From contig CM047807.1 of the NCBI GenBank assembly GCA_026214975.1, positions 64,645,824-64,709,823 on the forward strand: DNA of 64,000 bases, written 5' to 3'. A model generated the notes under the pieces. The model saw only the letters and a list, made by a program, of their open reading frames with translations. It was not told the origin of the DNA and searched no databases. The translations under genes were made by a program, and so were the position numbers. Origin of the DNA: Gentiana macrophylla. Its lineage: Eukaryota > Streptophyta > Magnoliopsida > Gentianales > Gentianaceae. Below, piece by piece: positions 36,006 through 46,480 of the stretch (positions within the stretch are counted from its first letter, which is position 1; every line of letters starts with the position of its first letter).

Positions 36006-38400
36006 ATGGCCACTTCAGAAAAATCAAAACAAGAAAGATTAATAACAGAGTTAGATGAACTGACATTCGAAATGTATGAAGCTTTGTGTCAAAACACTCT
36101 ATTAGCAAGCTGGAAATGTGATAAAATCGAGAAACAACCACGCTTGAGAAACATCCTGGAAGTTAAGTTCAAAGAAGAACGTGATGTAGAAGGAATTTTG
36201 CAATTTTGGCAAAATATGCGTTTGGTACGAGACTCTCTAAAGACCAAAGTTCGTGGAGATCGCACTGTTCTCAATGAAAGCGTCATAAGGACACTCTTTG
36301 GCTTCACAAATTCAACTGTGACAACAACAGATTAGACTACTCTACCATTGAAAAGAGAAGCTTTTCTTGAGCAACTTACTTTTTCTACGGAACCAATCGA
36401 ACCTGGTATTCATGTAGACAAAATCAAGCCAAAATTTGGACACCTCAGCAGATGGCTCAGCAAACATGTCATTGGAAAATCTAAAGGCATCAATATACTG
36501 TCAGAAGAAAATATTTATCTCGTGAATATAATCTGGAATGGAATAGAACTCAATTAAGGCGGTAAGTGTTGTCAATCGAGATCACGAGACAACATTTAGC
36601 CGAATTAGACAAAGGTAAAAAGGGCTCAAGCCGGGTCAAGTAATCATCGATGATTCCAATCAAGAAGACACTTAGTGGAATCATTCGCTTTTACTTAGAA
36701 AGAATCAAGGAAGTGGAAGCAAACAAGGCAAACTGCAGCTACAAAGGAAATCACAGAACAACTTCCCAACTCAAGCAGTCGAAACCGTTTCTCATTTGGA
36801 AGATGTACACAAAGGGACTAAGCGAAAAGTCAATCAACAGGCGGTAAGATCGGTTGTAAGATGCTTGTACCCAGAAATCTCAAGAGAGAAAGCACCAACT
36901 GAGGGGGAACAACAACAACAACAAATTGACAACTGAAGATATACAAGAAAATGTCACTACTGACCACACTTCTCAGTTATGGCATCAATTAGTTCACCAA
37001 TCAGCACCAGTTTTTGAAGCTGATAGAATCATCAAGTTAATGAAGATGAAGCTTAAACTAGAGGATTCTCGAGATGTCAGCCTACAGACTGAAGAGAAAC
37101 TACTCTTGGAGAAATAGGAAGTTAGAGATCTATATGCTCTGTTTCCTATTTCGGAATTTCTTGACAATTGTTTCAAAAGATTCGCTGAACTAGCAGAAAG
37201 AAGAGAATCAGCCACATCATCCAAGGATAGTTAAAAGAAGAAAGATGATGATAAATATGATGAGACTACAGTTTTGCAAACAGACACTCAACCCCAACCT
37301 TTAGCAACACAAATCGTACTCAAGAAGAAGGATTGCCGCTGGAGATCGGACAATCGACAATCGTGAAGCAAATGATGGAACTCGCTAATCAACAACTCGA
37401 TGATTATTGAAGATAATACTTAGTTTAAGGATCCAATAGAAGCTACTTATGATCCTTCTGACATCCTCACAAAGGATGAATTGGCAAAAGTTCATGAAAA
37501 TTTGAAGATTGTGCTTAGGAACAAGGATGCACAAAATGATATTCTATCAAACATCTCTCGATATCTCGACTACGTAACTAGAAATGTATGTTTCACCATG
37601 CAAGACTAGAGATGATCCGCAAGTCAAGTTCAAGTTCGCTCTCGTAAATTGTGTTACTCAAACAAAACTTGAAGACTCAACCGCAGAGATAGGGAAACTC
37701 GAGGCATAGGCTCACCGGCATATGAATCAACATATCTACAAAAGTTAGAAACTCACCAAGGAAGTACTTGCTTCTCAAATGATGATCTCAAGCAGATCAA
37801 AAGCAACCCATGCCCTGGTAGATCGCTTATATGATGCCAAAAAGGGGGAAGTCAAGAAGAAAAGTCAAGTTACTTGGAGAAATGAAGCGACTTGAAGATG
37901 AATTGCAAAGATACAAATCAGATCCTAAGTTCTTAAGGAAAGAACTAACTGACGATCAACTCATTGAAAAATACAAATAACCCGAGACGTAAGAGTTACT
38001 CTAACAAAGGATCTATGGATGAAGTTTATCAACGATCACAATCCTATCAAAGCTAAGTACAAGGACAGGACAACTGAAGAATCCTTGAACAACTTTTTAT
38101 CTGATTTATTCTCAAAGCAGAAAATGGCACAGAATAAGAAGAATTAGAGGATTGATGATAAACTGAAGATTAAAGACAAGACTGAACAAATGAAAGCAGA
38201 TGTAGTAGAATTTGAAAATTACTACTTGAAAGAATCAGATTTGCCAAAGCTATTTCAATAGAGAAGATGGAAAGAAGGTAGTCAAGTTGACTACAACAAG
38301 ACCTTTTCAATGATAGACTCCAAGCTAGAAGATGACTTTCATATGTATGACAAAGCAAGAAAATTTGATCCAGACATGCAAAAAGCACAGAAGAGAACTT
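36006..38400 (+). pseudogene. Extra 3' coding region of element C
   Basis: ATG at 36006 (MATSEKSKQERLITELDELT) fits the start of element B. Block 1 is RLRNILEVKFKEERDVEGIL then FWQNMRLVRDSL and SVIRTLFGF; block 2 is HLSRWLSKHVIGKSKGI then LSEENIYLVNIIWNGIELN, ending at 36556. Later pieces are IKKTLSGIIRFYLERIKEVE (36650), FEADRIIKLMKMKLKLEDSR (about 37010) and lysine/glutamate-rich, probably coiled-coil stretches to a TAG near 38400. Frame breaks after 36550 coincide with CTG/CAG-altered positions, so part of the damage may not be biological. No catalytic, membrane or signal features. Role unknown. Confidence 0.75.
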
Positions 38401-38532
38401 AGTATCTAGTTACACTATTTTGAACAAAAATATAACTATTCCAGTTTTTGCTCATTCTAATGAAATCCAGTTTCCAGTTTTACATTGTTTTGATCTTTAA
38501 GCTTTTATTTTAGGGAGAGTTTTGGCATCATC

Positions 38533-38545
38533 AAAAAGGGGGAAA
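38533..38545 (+). other. Polypurine tract of element C
   Basis: Aaaaagggggaaa immediately before the 3' LTR start at 38547; identical to that of element A. A near-identical internal tract is at 37839-37850. Confidence 0.92.
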
Positions 38546-38546
38546 T

Positions 38547-40281
38547 TGTTGGAAATAAAATTTATGTTTTGATGATAATTCATCATATTTATTCAAAGTA
38601 TTATCTTAACCCCATTGATGAAGTGCTGAAGCCAGCTATTATAGTGAAAAGATAAAAGACGTCTAGAACTGAATGTATAGGTTTTACTAGAGTCTGATAT
38701 TTGTATAAGTTACATTAGACAAGCATTGTAACAGTTAGTGTGTCGTAAAACTGAAAAACTGGAAATCATCTAGAAAACTGGGAATCACTAAGACAGATAA
38801 ACTGACTCAGAATACACCAAAGATCAAATCAAGAAAATAAGTTCACCAAGGAAACAGACTCGGTTGGCTTATATAGAAGACCAAGAACCGAGGACACAGA
38901 CTCGCTTATTGAAGATTGAAGAACCGAGGTTCAAACTCGCTTATGAAGACTACGCCGAGATCAGAAAGTTAGACTTCAGAAAGATTGTGGTGACTCGAAT
39001 CGACTTTATAGATCTTAGATGAAGACCTAAGAATCATAAGGACAATGAATTCTTAGATGATAATGAGTCATGGTGTACTCTGATTAAGTCAATTATAATT
39101 AGATGAAAACTGGAGTACTGAAATTTGAAGAAGAGTAAAATCTCAGTTAACGCTCCAAGTTAGTTAAGAAACTGACAAACAATAAACTCAGTATAAAACT
39201 GATAAGGAAACTCAGTTTTATATGTCATCCATCCAACAACTGATCGTACAGTTGAACGTTATAAAGGAAGCAATTTTATTGGATGAGTTACTGACACAGC
39301 AGAACGGTCAGAAAATATAGCCGTTACAAGAGAGACGTTGATACAATTCGAATTGAAGCCAGATGAACGTTGGACCTCACACTATAAATAGAGGACTTTG
39401 CACCAAGGATTATATGTGCAAGAAAACAATGATTTAACAAGAATTAACGTGTGCATTAATCATTCGAATTGCTATCATCTCTGCGCTATAACAAGATCAT
39501 ATCTAGAAATTCTTCAAGTGTTCAAGATACACAGATTTTATCAAGAATTAGACACTTTGAAGAACCACAAACAAGATTCAATTTATTGATTCTCAGCCCA
39601 ACTTTGATTCTACATCAAAGGTTTTAGACTGTGAAGCAAACCGGGAAGGTTTCGCCAAGGACGGTTGTGACAAGCAGTCGGGTAGACTGTGTTTGTGGTG
39701 GTAGCTGGTGAAGAGGCAATTCAACCCTCCAAGGATCAGTGTTCCAAGCAATTGAAGAACAACAATTCTACCTGCTTCACACAACTGCTTAGATAGTGAC
39801 GCTAGTGGATTAGCCAAGGACTATTGTTTATGACTTTTTGTAACAAGCCACCTCAAGAAGTTCTAGTGGAATTTTCCTCCGCACCACGTGGGAAGAGAGG
39901 GACGATATGATTACACCACCTGAACCTCTATAATACTTGCCTTATTTACTTTACGCACTTACTTATTTATTCAAAGATTTATTTACAAAGATTTTGATAA
40001 TTGATTGTTATATACGTCCATAGTTCACAAACCGACATTCATCGTAATTCAGCCATTACTACACTCGCCAGCAGAGGATAACAAGATCAAGAAAAAGGCT
40101 AAAAATTTATCTCACCGCAAGTTGACTCGGGCTTAAGCTTAAGTCGCTTTGACTTAAACTCACTTTTAGTCACCTTAACTCCACACAAGTTTAATCAACC
40201 TTAATTTATTTTAAATCCAGCTTTAGGGACAAGTTTATTCACCCCCTCTAAACTTGTGTTTGCCTTTCCAAGGGACCAACA
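38547..40281 (+). repeat. 3' LTR of element C (1735 bp)
   Basis: Begins tgttggaaataaaa and ends gggaccaaca, followed by the CACAC duplication. TATA at 39382-39395. Long identical stretches to the 5' LTR alternate with clusters of changes at CTG/CAG sites. Confidence 0.95.
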
Positions 40282-41893
40282 CACACATTGCGATATAGAC
40301 TTGTGTCTTACCAAGAATGGATTGAGTTTAATCTTATTACTATGCAATTATGTAATATTAATGGTTATTAACTAGCCACCTAAGTGTTTTCAAGTAAGCC
40401 CCCTCACCCCTACTTCTCTCTTACTTAGACCCCTAGATACGGGTAAAGCCTAGCAATTACACATGCATTGATGAACCCTAGTCTATCAAAGCACAAGCCC
40501 TTTCATGCTCTTCAGACGGATCCGAACTTCAACTTCCTTTAAGAGTACATTCGGTGCCGGAACTAAACGAATCGGAAGCTCAATCGAGGCTTGTTCGTTT
40601 TCATTTAATCTTATTTAAGATCATTAACAAACTACACTTCAAATTAAGTATCAAAATAACAATGGCCATAAAACCCACTGTCTACAAAAATCATAATTTC
40701 ATATTTCCCGAAAAGAAAATAGCACAACCCAAAATATCACAAATGTTGATCACATAATTTATTTAAATAACAATCCAATACTACCAACTGTAATTTGTCC
40801 ATTCCACCAACAACATCAAATAACATCTAATTTATGTTTATTAGTATGCCCATTATTTCTATTTTATCACTACCATTGTTATTCTTGCTATATCCTTATT
40901 ATTAAACAATACCAACCAAGTGACATCGTCATCATAACAGGTTAACCACATCCCTGCAACCCACTGCCATCAATTAAAATTAAAGCAGCATGTCTCTTTA
41001 CTTTTTATTTTATGTCAAAGCAAAAATATTGTAAGACCATACTCAAACCTAATATGTTGACCACGAAGCTTTAGTATTCTTCCACAATTGATTAAGGCTT
41101 TGCAATTAATGAAGAGGCATTGCAAGAAAATACATCTATAACTTGTAGTTTAGCTATTAATTACTAAAAGAACCCAGTTGAACTGCAACGACCGATTCTG
41201 CAAGAAACCGGAATAACAAAATTTGCAAAACTGACCCGACCTATGCAACAACAATATAATTTCATGATAATTTTCACAAAAGAAATAACTTATAAACAGA
41301 ACCAAAATTCAATCAAAAAGTCTATATTGTTGGAAGACCTCCCTACTACAAATCAACACTAACACTCAACCTAAACATTGTAAAACCGTAATTATTCGTT
41401 AGGAAGAGCCTCTTACCTTTTAGCAAGCTATTCCCACCAACCCTTGATAAAGTCCTAACTTTCGGATGTTGAATCGACGCACTCTTCACGATGATTCTGC
41501 TGCTCTACTCTGATCTGAAAATCGTTAAGATCCGACTTAGAAACTGAAAGAAAATCTCTCAGCCCTAATTTTGCTCTTTGCGCCGTTTCCCTCAAATGTA
41601 GGAAGAAATTCTGATTTCTTTTTGGATATGGGAACTAATGGGATTTATTTTCCTTAAATAGGAATATTCCCAATAATTAACCTAATCCCTTATTTTCCTT
41701 AAATACCCTTATTATTAAATAATCAGTTTTTTCCCAAATATACATACATAATTCGAATTTACATATATATATATATATATATATCTATCCACAATATATA
41801 TATACACATAATATACTTTAATCCGTAAATCATAATATTCCATTTTTCGCAAAAAGACATGCATGCCCTTTTTCGAAAAGTCGGGATATTACA
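40282..41893 (-). repeat. Solo Gypsy-type LTR, 5' part (right of nested Copia)
   Basis: On the minus strand it starts TGTAATATCCCGAC at 41893, like the solo LTR at 15457 (TGTAATATCCCGG then ttttcgaaaaagggcat). The reverse of 40430-40500 matches 16705-16770. A (TA)n run is at 41763-41784. It continues at 19246-18724 beyond element C. Confidence 0.8.
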
Positions 41894-42009
41894 ACAATAA
41901 TCATGGTTCATTTGGAGATACACATAGGCATGGAAAGAATATAACATAGACAATGTAGCTACACCTGTTCCTGATTATTTTGTGTCTAGTTCTTCTTTGG
42001 TTTAATTGC

Positions 42010-42770
42010 CTAAAACTTCTTTATATACAATATTTTTGGTTGTCCCGGTTTAGCATTATTAATCGAACATTTCCGTATCAGGACTTTAACCGAAGACAAT
42101 GTTCTTGCTCGGGATAGACCAACATATAGTTGTCCATGTGAGAAAACTGGTTCTTTTAAGTACAAACCAAAAAAGTCTAATGTTTGTCCTTGAGATTTGT
42201 TTATTGTCATAGCAAAACATAAATTAATAGGGAATTGAACCCGCTTATAAGGAACTGGGTGACACTGAATGTTTGAAGGTGTCATCAGAATCCGATGTAT
42301 GAACACTTTTCTCCCAGCTAAATCCCCTATTGCTATTTCAGCATGCACTACATTTCTTCTAAGAGCTCTACAAATCAAGCGTGTTCCATTAGAAACACCT
42401 TCTATTGGATCAAGGTTACGCAACAACATAACTGGTGCACACTCCTTTAGGTCATGTTTATGTGGAGGCAACCCATTTGGTGAAAGGTTATTTAGAATGT
42501 CTTGGTATTGACCTTGGAGATCAGGATTTGATGTTTCATCAAAGCTTAAGTATTCGACTGGATGACCTGGAAATCTTTCAATAAAGACATCATTTATTTC
42601 AAAAAGAGGGTATGGTGCTATGAAGAGGGTATACTATGCTAATCAAGTTATGAAGATCTATTATTTCATTGTCAGAATTGGGAACTATACATGAAGAAGG
42701 GAGAATTATCTGACAAGTGAATAGGTTTCACTTTTACTTGAACAAACAGGTATTGGAGAGGAATCCCATA
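42010..42770 (-). pseudogene. Helitron RepHel, C-terminal helicase fragment
   Basis: The open frame 42471-42010 encodes the end of a PIF1-type helicase: VMLLRNLDPIEGVSNGTRLI, then INLCFAMTINKSQGQTLDF (motif V) and GQLYVGLSRARTLSSVKVLI (motif VI), stop at 42010. Upstream, INDVFIERFPGHPVEYLSFD reads in the same sense to about 42620, and IVPNSDNEIIDL to about 42770. Intact RepHel proteins of plant Helitrons exceed 1000 residues; the Rep nuclease and helicase motifs I-IV are absent. It would unwind DNA during rolling-circle transposition. The truncated copy cannot act. Confidence 0.92.
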
Positions 42771-43029
42771 CGATTTCTTTTCCAAGAAGATGTCCTGCTT
42801 CTGTTGGCCTCTCTTTTCTACCAAATTACCCAGATCAATCTCTCATTGAAGTTGCTCTTTCAGCCTGTTGAAAAGAAGAAGATCGACTAGCTTGAACTCA
42901 AGGCCTTGATAGATAATGGCCATCGGTTTGGTCCTCGACCTCGGTCATGCCGTGCATAGATCCCTTCTTCCTTTCAATGCTGTTAGTCATCAAGTGAGGA
43001 AATTCGGCAAATGGCTGTTTGAGCAGTGA

Positions 43030-43470
43030 TCATGGGTAGTTGAGTTTCTTGGCTGCCCGTCTTGGGTTCTTGGCAATCTCAACCCAGAAAGTGTTGATGT
43101 CGATTTCCATGTTCTTTATCTTTATGGGGCCGGTTTGGGAGAGATTAAGACATCTATGAAGGAGGCCAGGAGTGATGACCAGTTCTCGGCCAAACATGTT
43201 GCTGACGATGCTGTCCGGGGTGCCCTTCTTTTCCCCGGGAATGTACTTTGCATGTTGCCAGAAAGCGATTAGGGTTTCATAGAAAATCTTTGAGATTTGG
43301 GGGTTGGGGAAGGTCATTAGTCCTAGATTGGTGCACCCATCCACCAATCTTTGTGCTTGTGGATCATTGTTGCACAAAACAAGGTAGTGCTCGTGTCTAT
43401 AGAATGATCCTGTGATGATCGATTTCTCATACTGCTTGCCGGATTTTTGAAATGAGGAAGATGATGCCAT
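43030..43470 (-). CDS. Uncharacterised 146-aa ORF with TATA-like box
   Basis: Opens MASSSSFQKSGKQYEKSIIT and stays open for 146 codons to LNYP. Readable sections: LVDGCTNLGLMTFPNPQISK, FYETLIAFWQHAKYIPGEKK, MFGRELVITPGLLHRCLNLS. The arrangement (helical part, then a V-V-x-x-x-L-type strand before a second block) recalls, weakly, the first half of the extra 3' ORFs at 36006 and 53075. Codons continue to degenerate sequence toward 42900 (MAIIYQGLEFKLVDLLLFNR in another frame). No transmembrane segment. It could be a captured or retroelement-derived gene. No function assigned. Confidence 0.5.
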   Translation of the reverse strand: MASSSSFQKSGKQYEKSIITGSFYRHEHYLVLCNNDPQAQRLVDGCTNLGLMTFPNPQISKIFYETLIAFWQHAKYIPGEKKGTPDSIVSNMFGRELVITPGLLHRCLNLSQTGPIKIKNMEIDINTFWVEIAKNPRRAAKKLNYP

Positions 43471-43579
43471 TGCCTTTCCTTAGAAATTTTTTGAGAGGAG
43501 AAATGCTTCAAACTTTCAGAGAAAATAGGGTTTATAGAATGCAAGGAGAGCGTAAAAACTCTGAAATACTATAAGTGTT

Positions 43580-43590
43580 GTTTATATAGG
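43580..43590 (-). promoter_or_regulatory. TATA-like box before the 146-aa ORF
   Basis: The minus strand reads cctatataaac about 115 bp upstream of the ATG at 43470; a C/T-rich leader follows. Spacing equals that before the ORFs at 36006 and 53075. Confidence 0.45.
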
Positions 43591-43599
43591 ATATATTTT

Positions 43600-44030
43600 G
43601 ATAGTGTGAATGTTGTTGAATATGGAAGGATTGTGGTGGGTTAATGGCGTGATTTTGTGTATGTAAATCACGGTTATTGAGTGTAGCTGGGGAGAGGATT
43701 GCGGCATGTAATGATCAATCCCGGGAATTGAGGCATTGCCATCATTCCTTCATATCAAATATAACCTCCACGATTGTAATATAAAATCCACGTGAGTAAT
43801 CCTCCATAATAAATATGTAAATCCTCAGATTTTCTACATGTTTGAATTTATAATTCCTTTCACACTTTATTTGACCATTCCTTCACCGGTGGAGTAACTG
43901 GTATGCTGTTTCCTCTTCCGGTCTTTCACTGAGCTGCTTCATCAAAACTATTCTTAACAATCAGTGAAGTGAGCTTCGCTGGTACCAGTGCCTTACCTGC
44001 CAAGTGACCACACCCAAAATGGCAAAGGTT
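43600..44030. other. Spacer without recognised gene
   Basis: Upstream of the 146-aa ORF and before the next Copia remnant. No ORF, repeat or element terminus recognised. Confidence 0.4.
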
Positions 44031-44129
44031 CAGTCAGCTGGTGAAGTCACTCCGCTGATTACTCCAGTTAGATGTTCCTTTTTCTCTTATCAATTTCAAT
44101 CATTCCCAACTAAGTTATTAACTTGCAAA

Positions 44130-45937
44130 ATCTTTCATGACTTAGTTCATGTTTACCTTAGAACTTGTGGGGGGAGCTTCCCTCTCAGCAAAATTCATTC
44201 TGACCAAGATCCATGCAGTGAAGAAGGATGACACCCCATATGAGTTGTGGAGAGGCTGTGGTTTAGCTACAGGTTCTTGGAAATGTTCGGGTGTTTGGCT
44301 AAGGTCGAAGTGCCTAAACCAAAGTGAGTGATAGGACCTAAAATCATTACTGCATAGTGTTTTGGTGCATAAATCAGACATCAATAATGTACATGAACAT
44401 GTCATCATCGAGTCTAAGAATGTGTGTTCCTTGAAGATCTCTTTCCATATAAGGAAAAGAAGAATCAAGCATGAGTAAGCGGACATGTGAGTCTGAAGAA
44501 GAGTGTCATCCTCAAAAACTTGAGGAGCCTCGTTGTAGTGTAAGGGCTAGGACTTCAAAGTCCTTTGCTCCTGATTTTCTGACCTATGTGGTAGAAAATA
44601 AACCCAGGGCATATGTTGAGGCAATGTCAAGTCCATAAGCTCCTTTCTGGAAAGAGGCTATAAATAGTGAAAAATAAAATACATCATGCAAAACCACACT
44701 TGGAAGTTGGTTGGTCTTCCAACAGGAAACAAACCACTCGAGTGCAAGTGGATCTTCAAGAAGAAGTTAAAGGTTGATGGATTTATTGTAAGGCATTGTT
44801 GGTAGCCCGAGGGTATCGACAGAAAGAAGGCCTTGACTTTTTACTCACCGGTTATGAGAATTACTTATATAAGGGTTATCATCGATATAACCTGGAAGTC
44901 CATCAAATGGATGGTTATGGTGAGTTGAAAGAAGAGATACTTGGAACAACCCGAGGGGTTCATAGTTCAGGGACAAGAGAGTAAGCTGTGTAGACATGAT
45001 AAGTCGAATATTAGCCAGAGTGATGGAATATCGAGTTTGACAATGTTATGTTGTCAAGTGGGTAGGACATATATATGTCCACATTGAAAACCAACCTTTG
45101 TGATAGTATGTTTGTGACATGCTAATAATAAAACGTACTCATGAGAGTATCATGAATACGAAAAGGATGTTCACAAGGGACTTCGATGTGAAGGACCTGA
45201 GAGTTGAAGATGCGAGCACTCCACTTGACATAATAATGCACTTAGTCAAGAATAGAGGTGAACCTGTGGATCAGTTGAGATATCCTCAAGTGATTGGATG
45301 TCTGATGTACATAAGCAAATGTACACGGCCAGACTTAGGATGTGCAATGAATAAATTGAGTAGGTTCACGAGTTTCCAGATCATAACCATTGGAAACCCA
45401 TAAATAGGTTGTCGAGGTACATGAAGTACACTATGAGTCTAGGATTACGATATCCTACAGTATTAAAAGGATACTGTGATGCTAACCGGAAATCAGATAC
45501 AAAAGATTTGGAGTCCACCAGTGGATAATTATTCACGATTGGTGCTGCTGTTGTGTCCTAGAAATCCACGAGACAGACATGCATAGCTCATTCCACGATG
45601 GAATCTGAGTTTACAACATTATATATGGCTGGAGAAAAAAAGCTGATTGGCTTAGGAATTTCCTTAAGGATATTCCATACTAGTGGCTGTTATCAGCATA
45701 CACTGCGGTAGTAAGTTGACTATAGGAAGGGCACAGATTAGTGTGTATAATGGTAAGTCTCGACACATACGCCGCAGACACAATACCATTAATGATCTCT
45801 AAAGGTGTGATTTCCATCGATTATATACGATCGAAGGAGAATCTTGCTGATCCGCTTACAAAAGGTTTAGCTAGAGATCAGATGTCAATTTTGACAACCG
45901 AAATGGGGCTGAAGCCTATTACGCATGTTTACTTGTA
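44130..45937 (+). pseudogene. Copia integrase tail, RT and RNase H remnant
   Basis: Pieces in several frames: DDTPYELWRG (44240), VESKNVCFLEDLFPYKE-like text at about 44410, SFAPDFLTYVVENKPRAYVE (about 44550), FWKEAINS, LVARGYRQKEGLDF (44798), LEVHQMDG (about 44900), QLRYPQVIGCLMYISKCTRP (45270), RNase H with STMESEFTTLY at about 45595, and YIRSKENLADPLTKGLARDQ (45820-45880). The order is canonical Copia pol. The YVDD core is not legible and stops are frequent. Confidence 0.85.
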
Positions 45938-46480
45938 GTGGCAACCCAACCATGTTGACTGGAGATCCCAAGATCATGGTTCAAAAGGGACAACTAAGCT
46001 CTAAGGAACAGTCCATCACTTACCCATTCTGAGAGAATAAAAGTGCTATCTGCAGAGGGTGTAAGGTTAAGCTTAGCTTTTAATGATTCCTATATCTTGA
46101 TATTCAAGTGGGGTAGGGGAGAATACCCTTGATAGGAGGTCACCTATGTAAGTGCGAAGTGGGGCCGCTTCTATGAGGATTTTGAGGCTTAAATTCTCTA
46201 AAGCACTTTCTGAAACCAAGTGTTGTCCAGGGCCAATACAGACACAACCATGAGAACCGAAAGGTGCTAGGGGAAATATTGTGTGAGTGCTATTGTCTTG
46301 GTTTACACTAAAGGTCGAATTCAAAGACCTAGTTCACTGATTAGCCGAGTAAACCCGATAGTACTTCACTAAGGCAGGTTCAAGGCCAGAAGCTACCTCT
46401 CCTGATGCAATATTTTTCCGTCTGGCTTCTCTTCAGAGTCTGCATTTGCATTTGCATTAATTTTCATTCATGTGGGTGAT
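45938..46480 (+). other. 3' untranslated region of the Tork-like element
   Basis: After the RNase H stop to the purine tract. It contains tggcaacccaaccatgttgact, a string usual after pol in this Copia group. No gene. Confidence 0.5.

Larger units (their letters stand above)
19247..40281 (+). mobile_element. Complete SIRE-like Copia element C with a nested element
   Basis: Two full LTRs, a primer site, gag-pol remains, an extra 3' region and a polypurine tract are all present, flanked by a perfect 5-bp duplication CACAC (19242-19246 and 40282-40286). Length is about 21 kb, of which 26806-35788 is a nested minus-strand LARD; the element itself is about 12 kb. The insertion is inside the solo Gypsy-type LTR. 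Gag and pol carry stops and frame changes, so it is not autonomous now. Confidence 0.93.
13783..42770 (-). mobile_element. Helitron remnant, RepHel tail plus RPA-like gene, split by nested insertions
   Basis: The C-terminal helicase part of RepHel (42770-42010) and an RPA70-like gene (18575-13783) are on the same strand in the order found in plant Helitrons. Removing the solo LTR with its nested elements (18724-41893) leaves only about 260 bp between the RepHel stop and the RPA-like ATG. The RepHel N-terminus, and thus the 5' TC end, is missing beyond about 42.8 kb. The 3' terminus is not resolved. The span given includes younger elements inside it. Confidence 0.75.
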
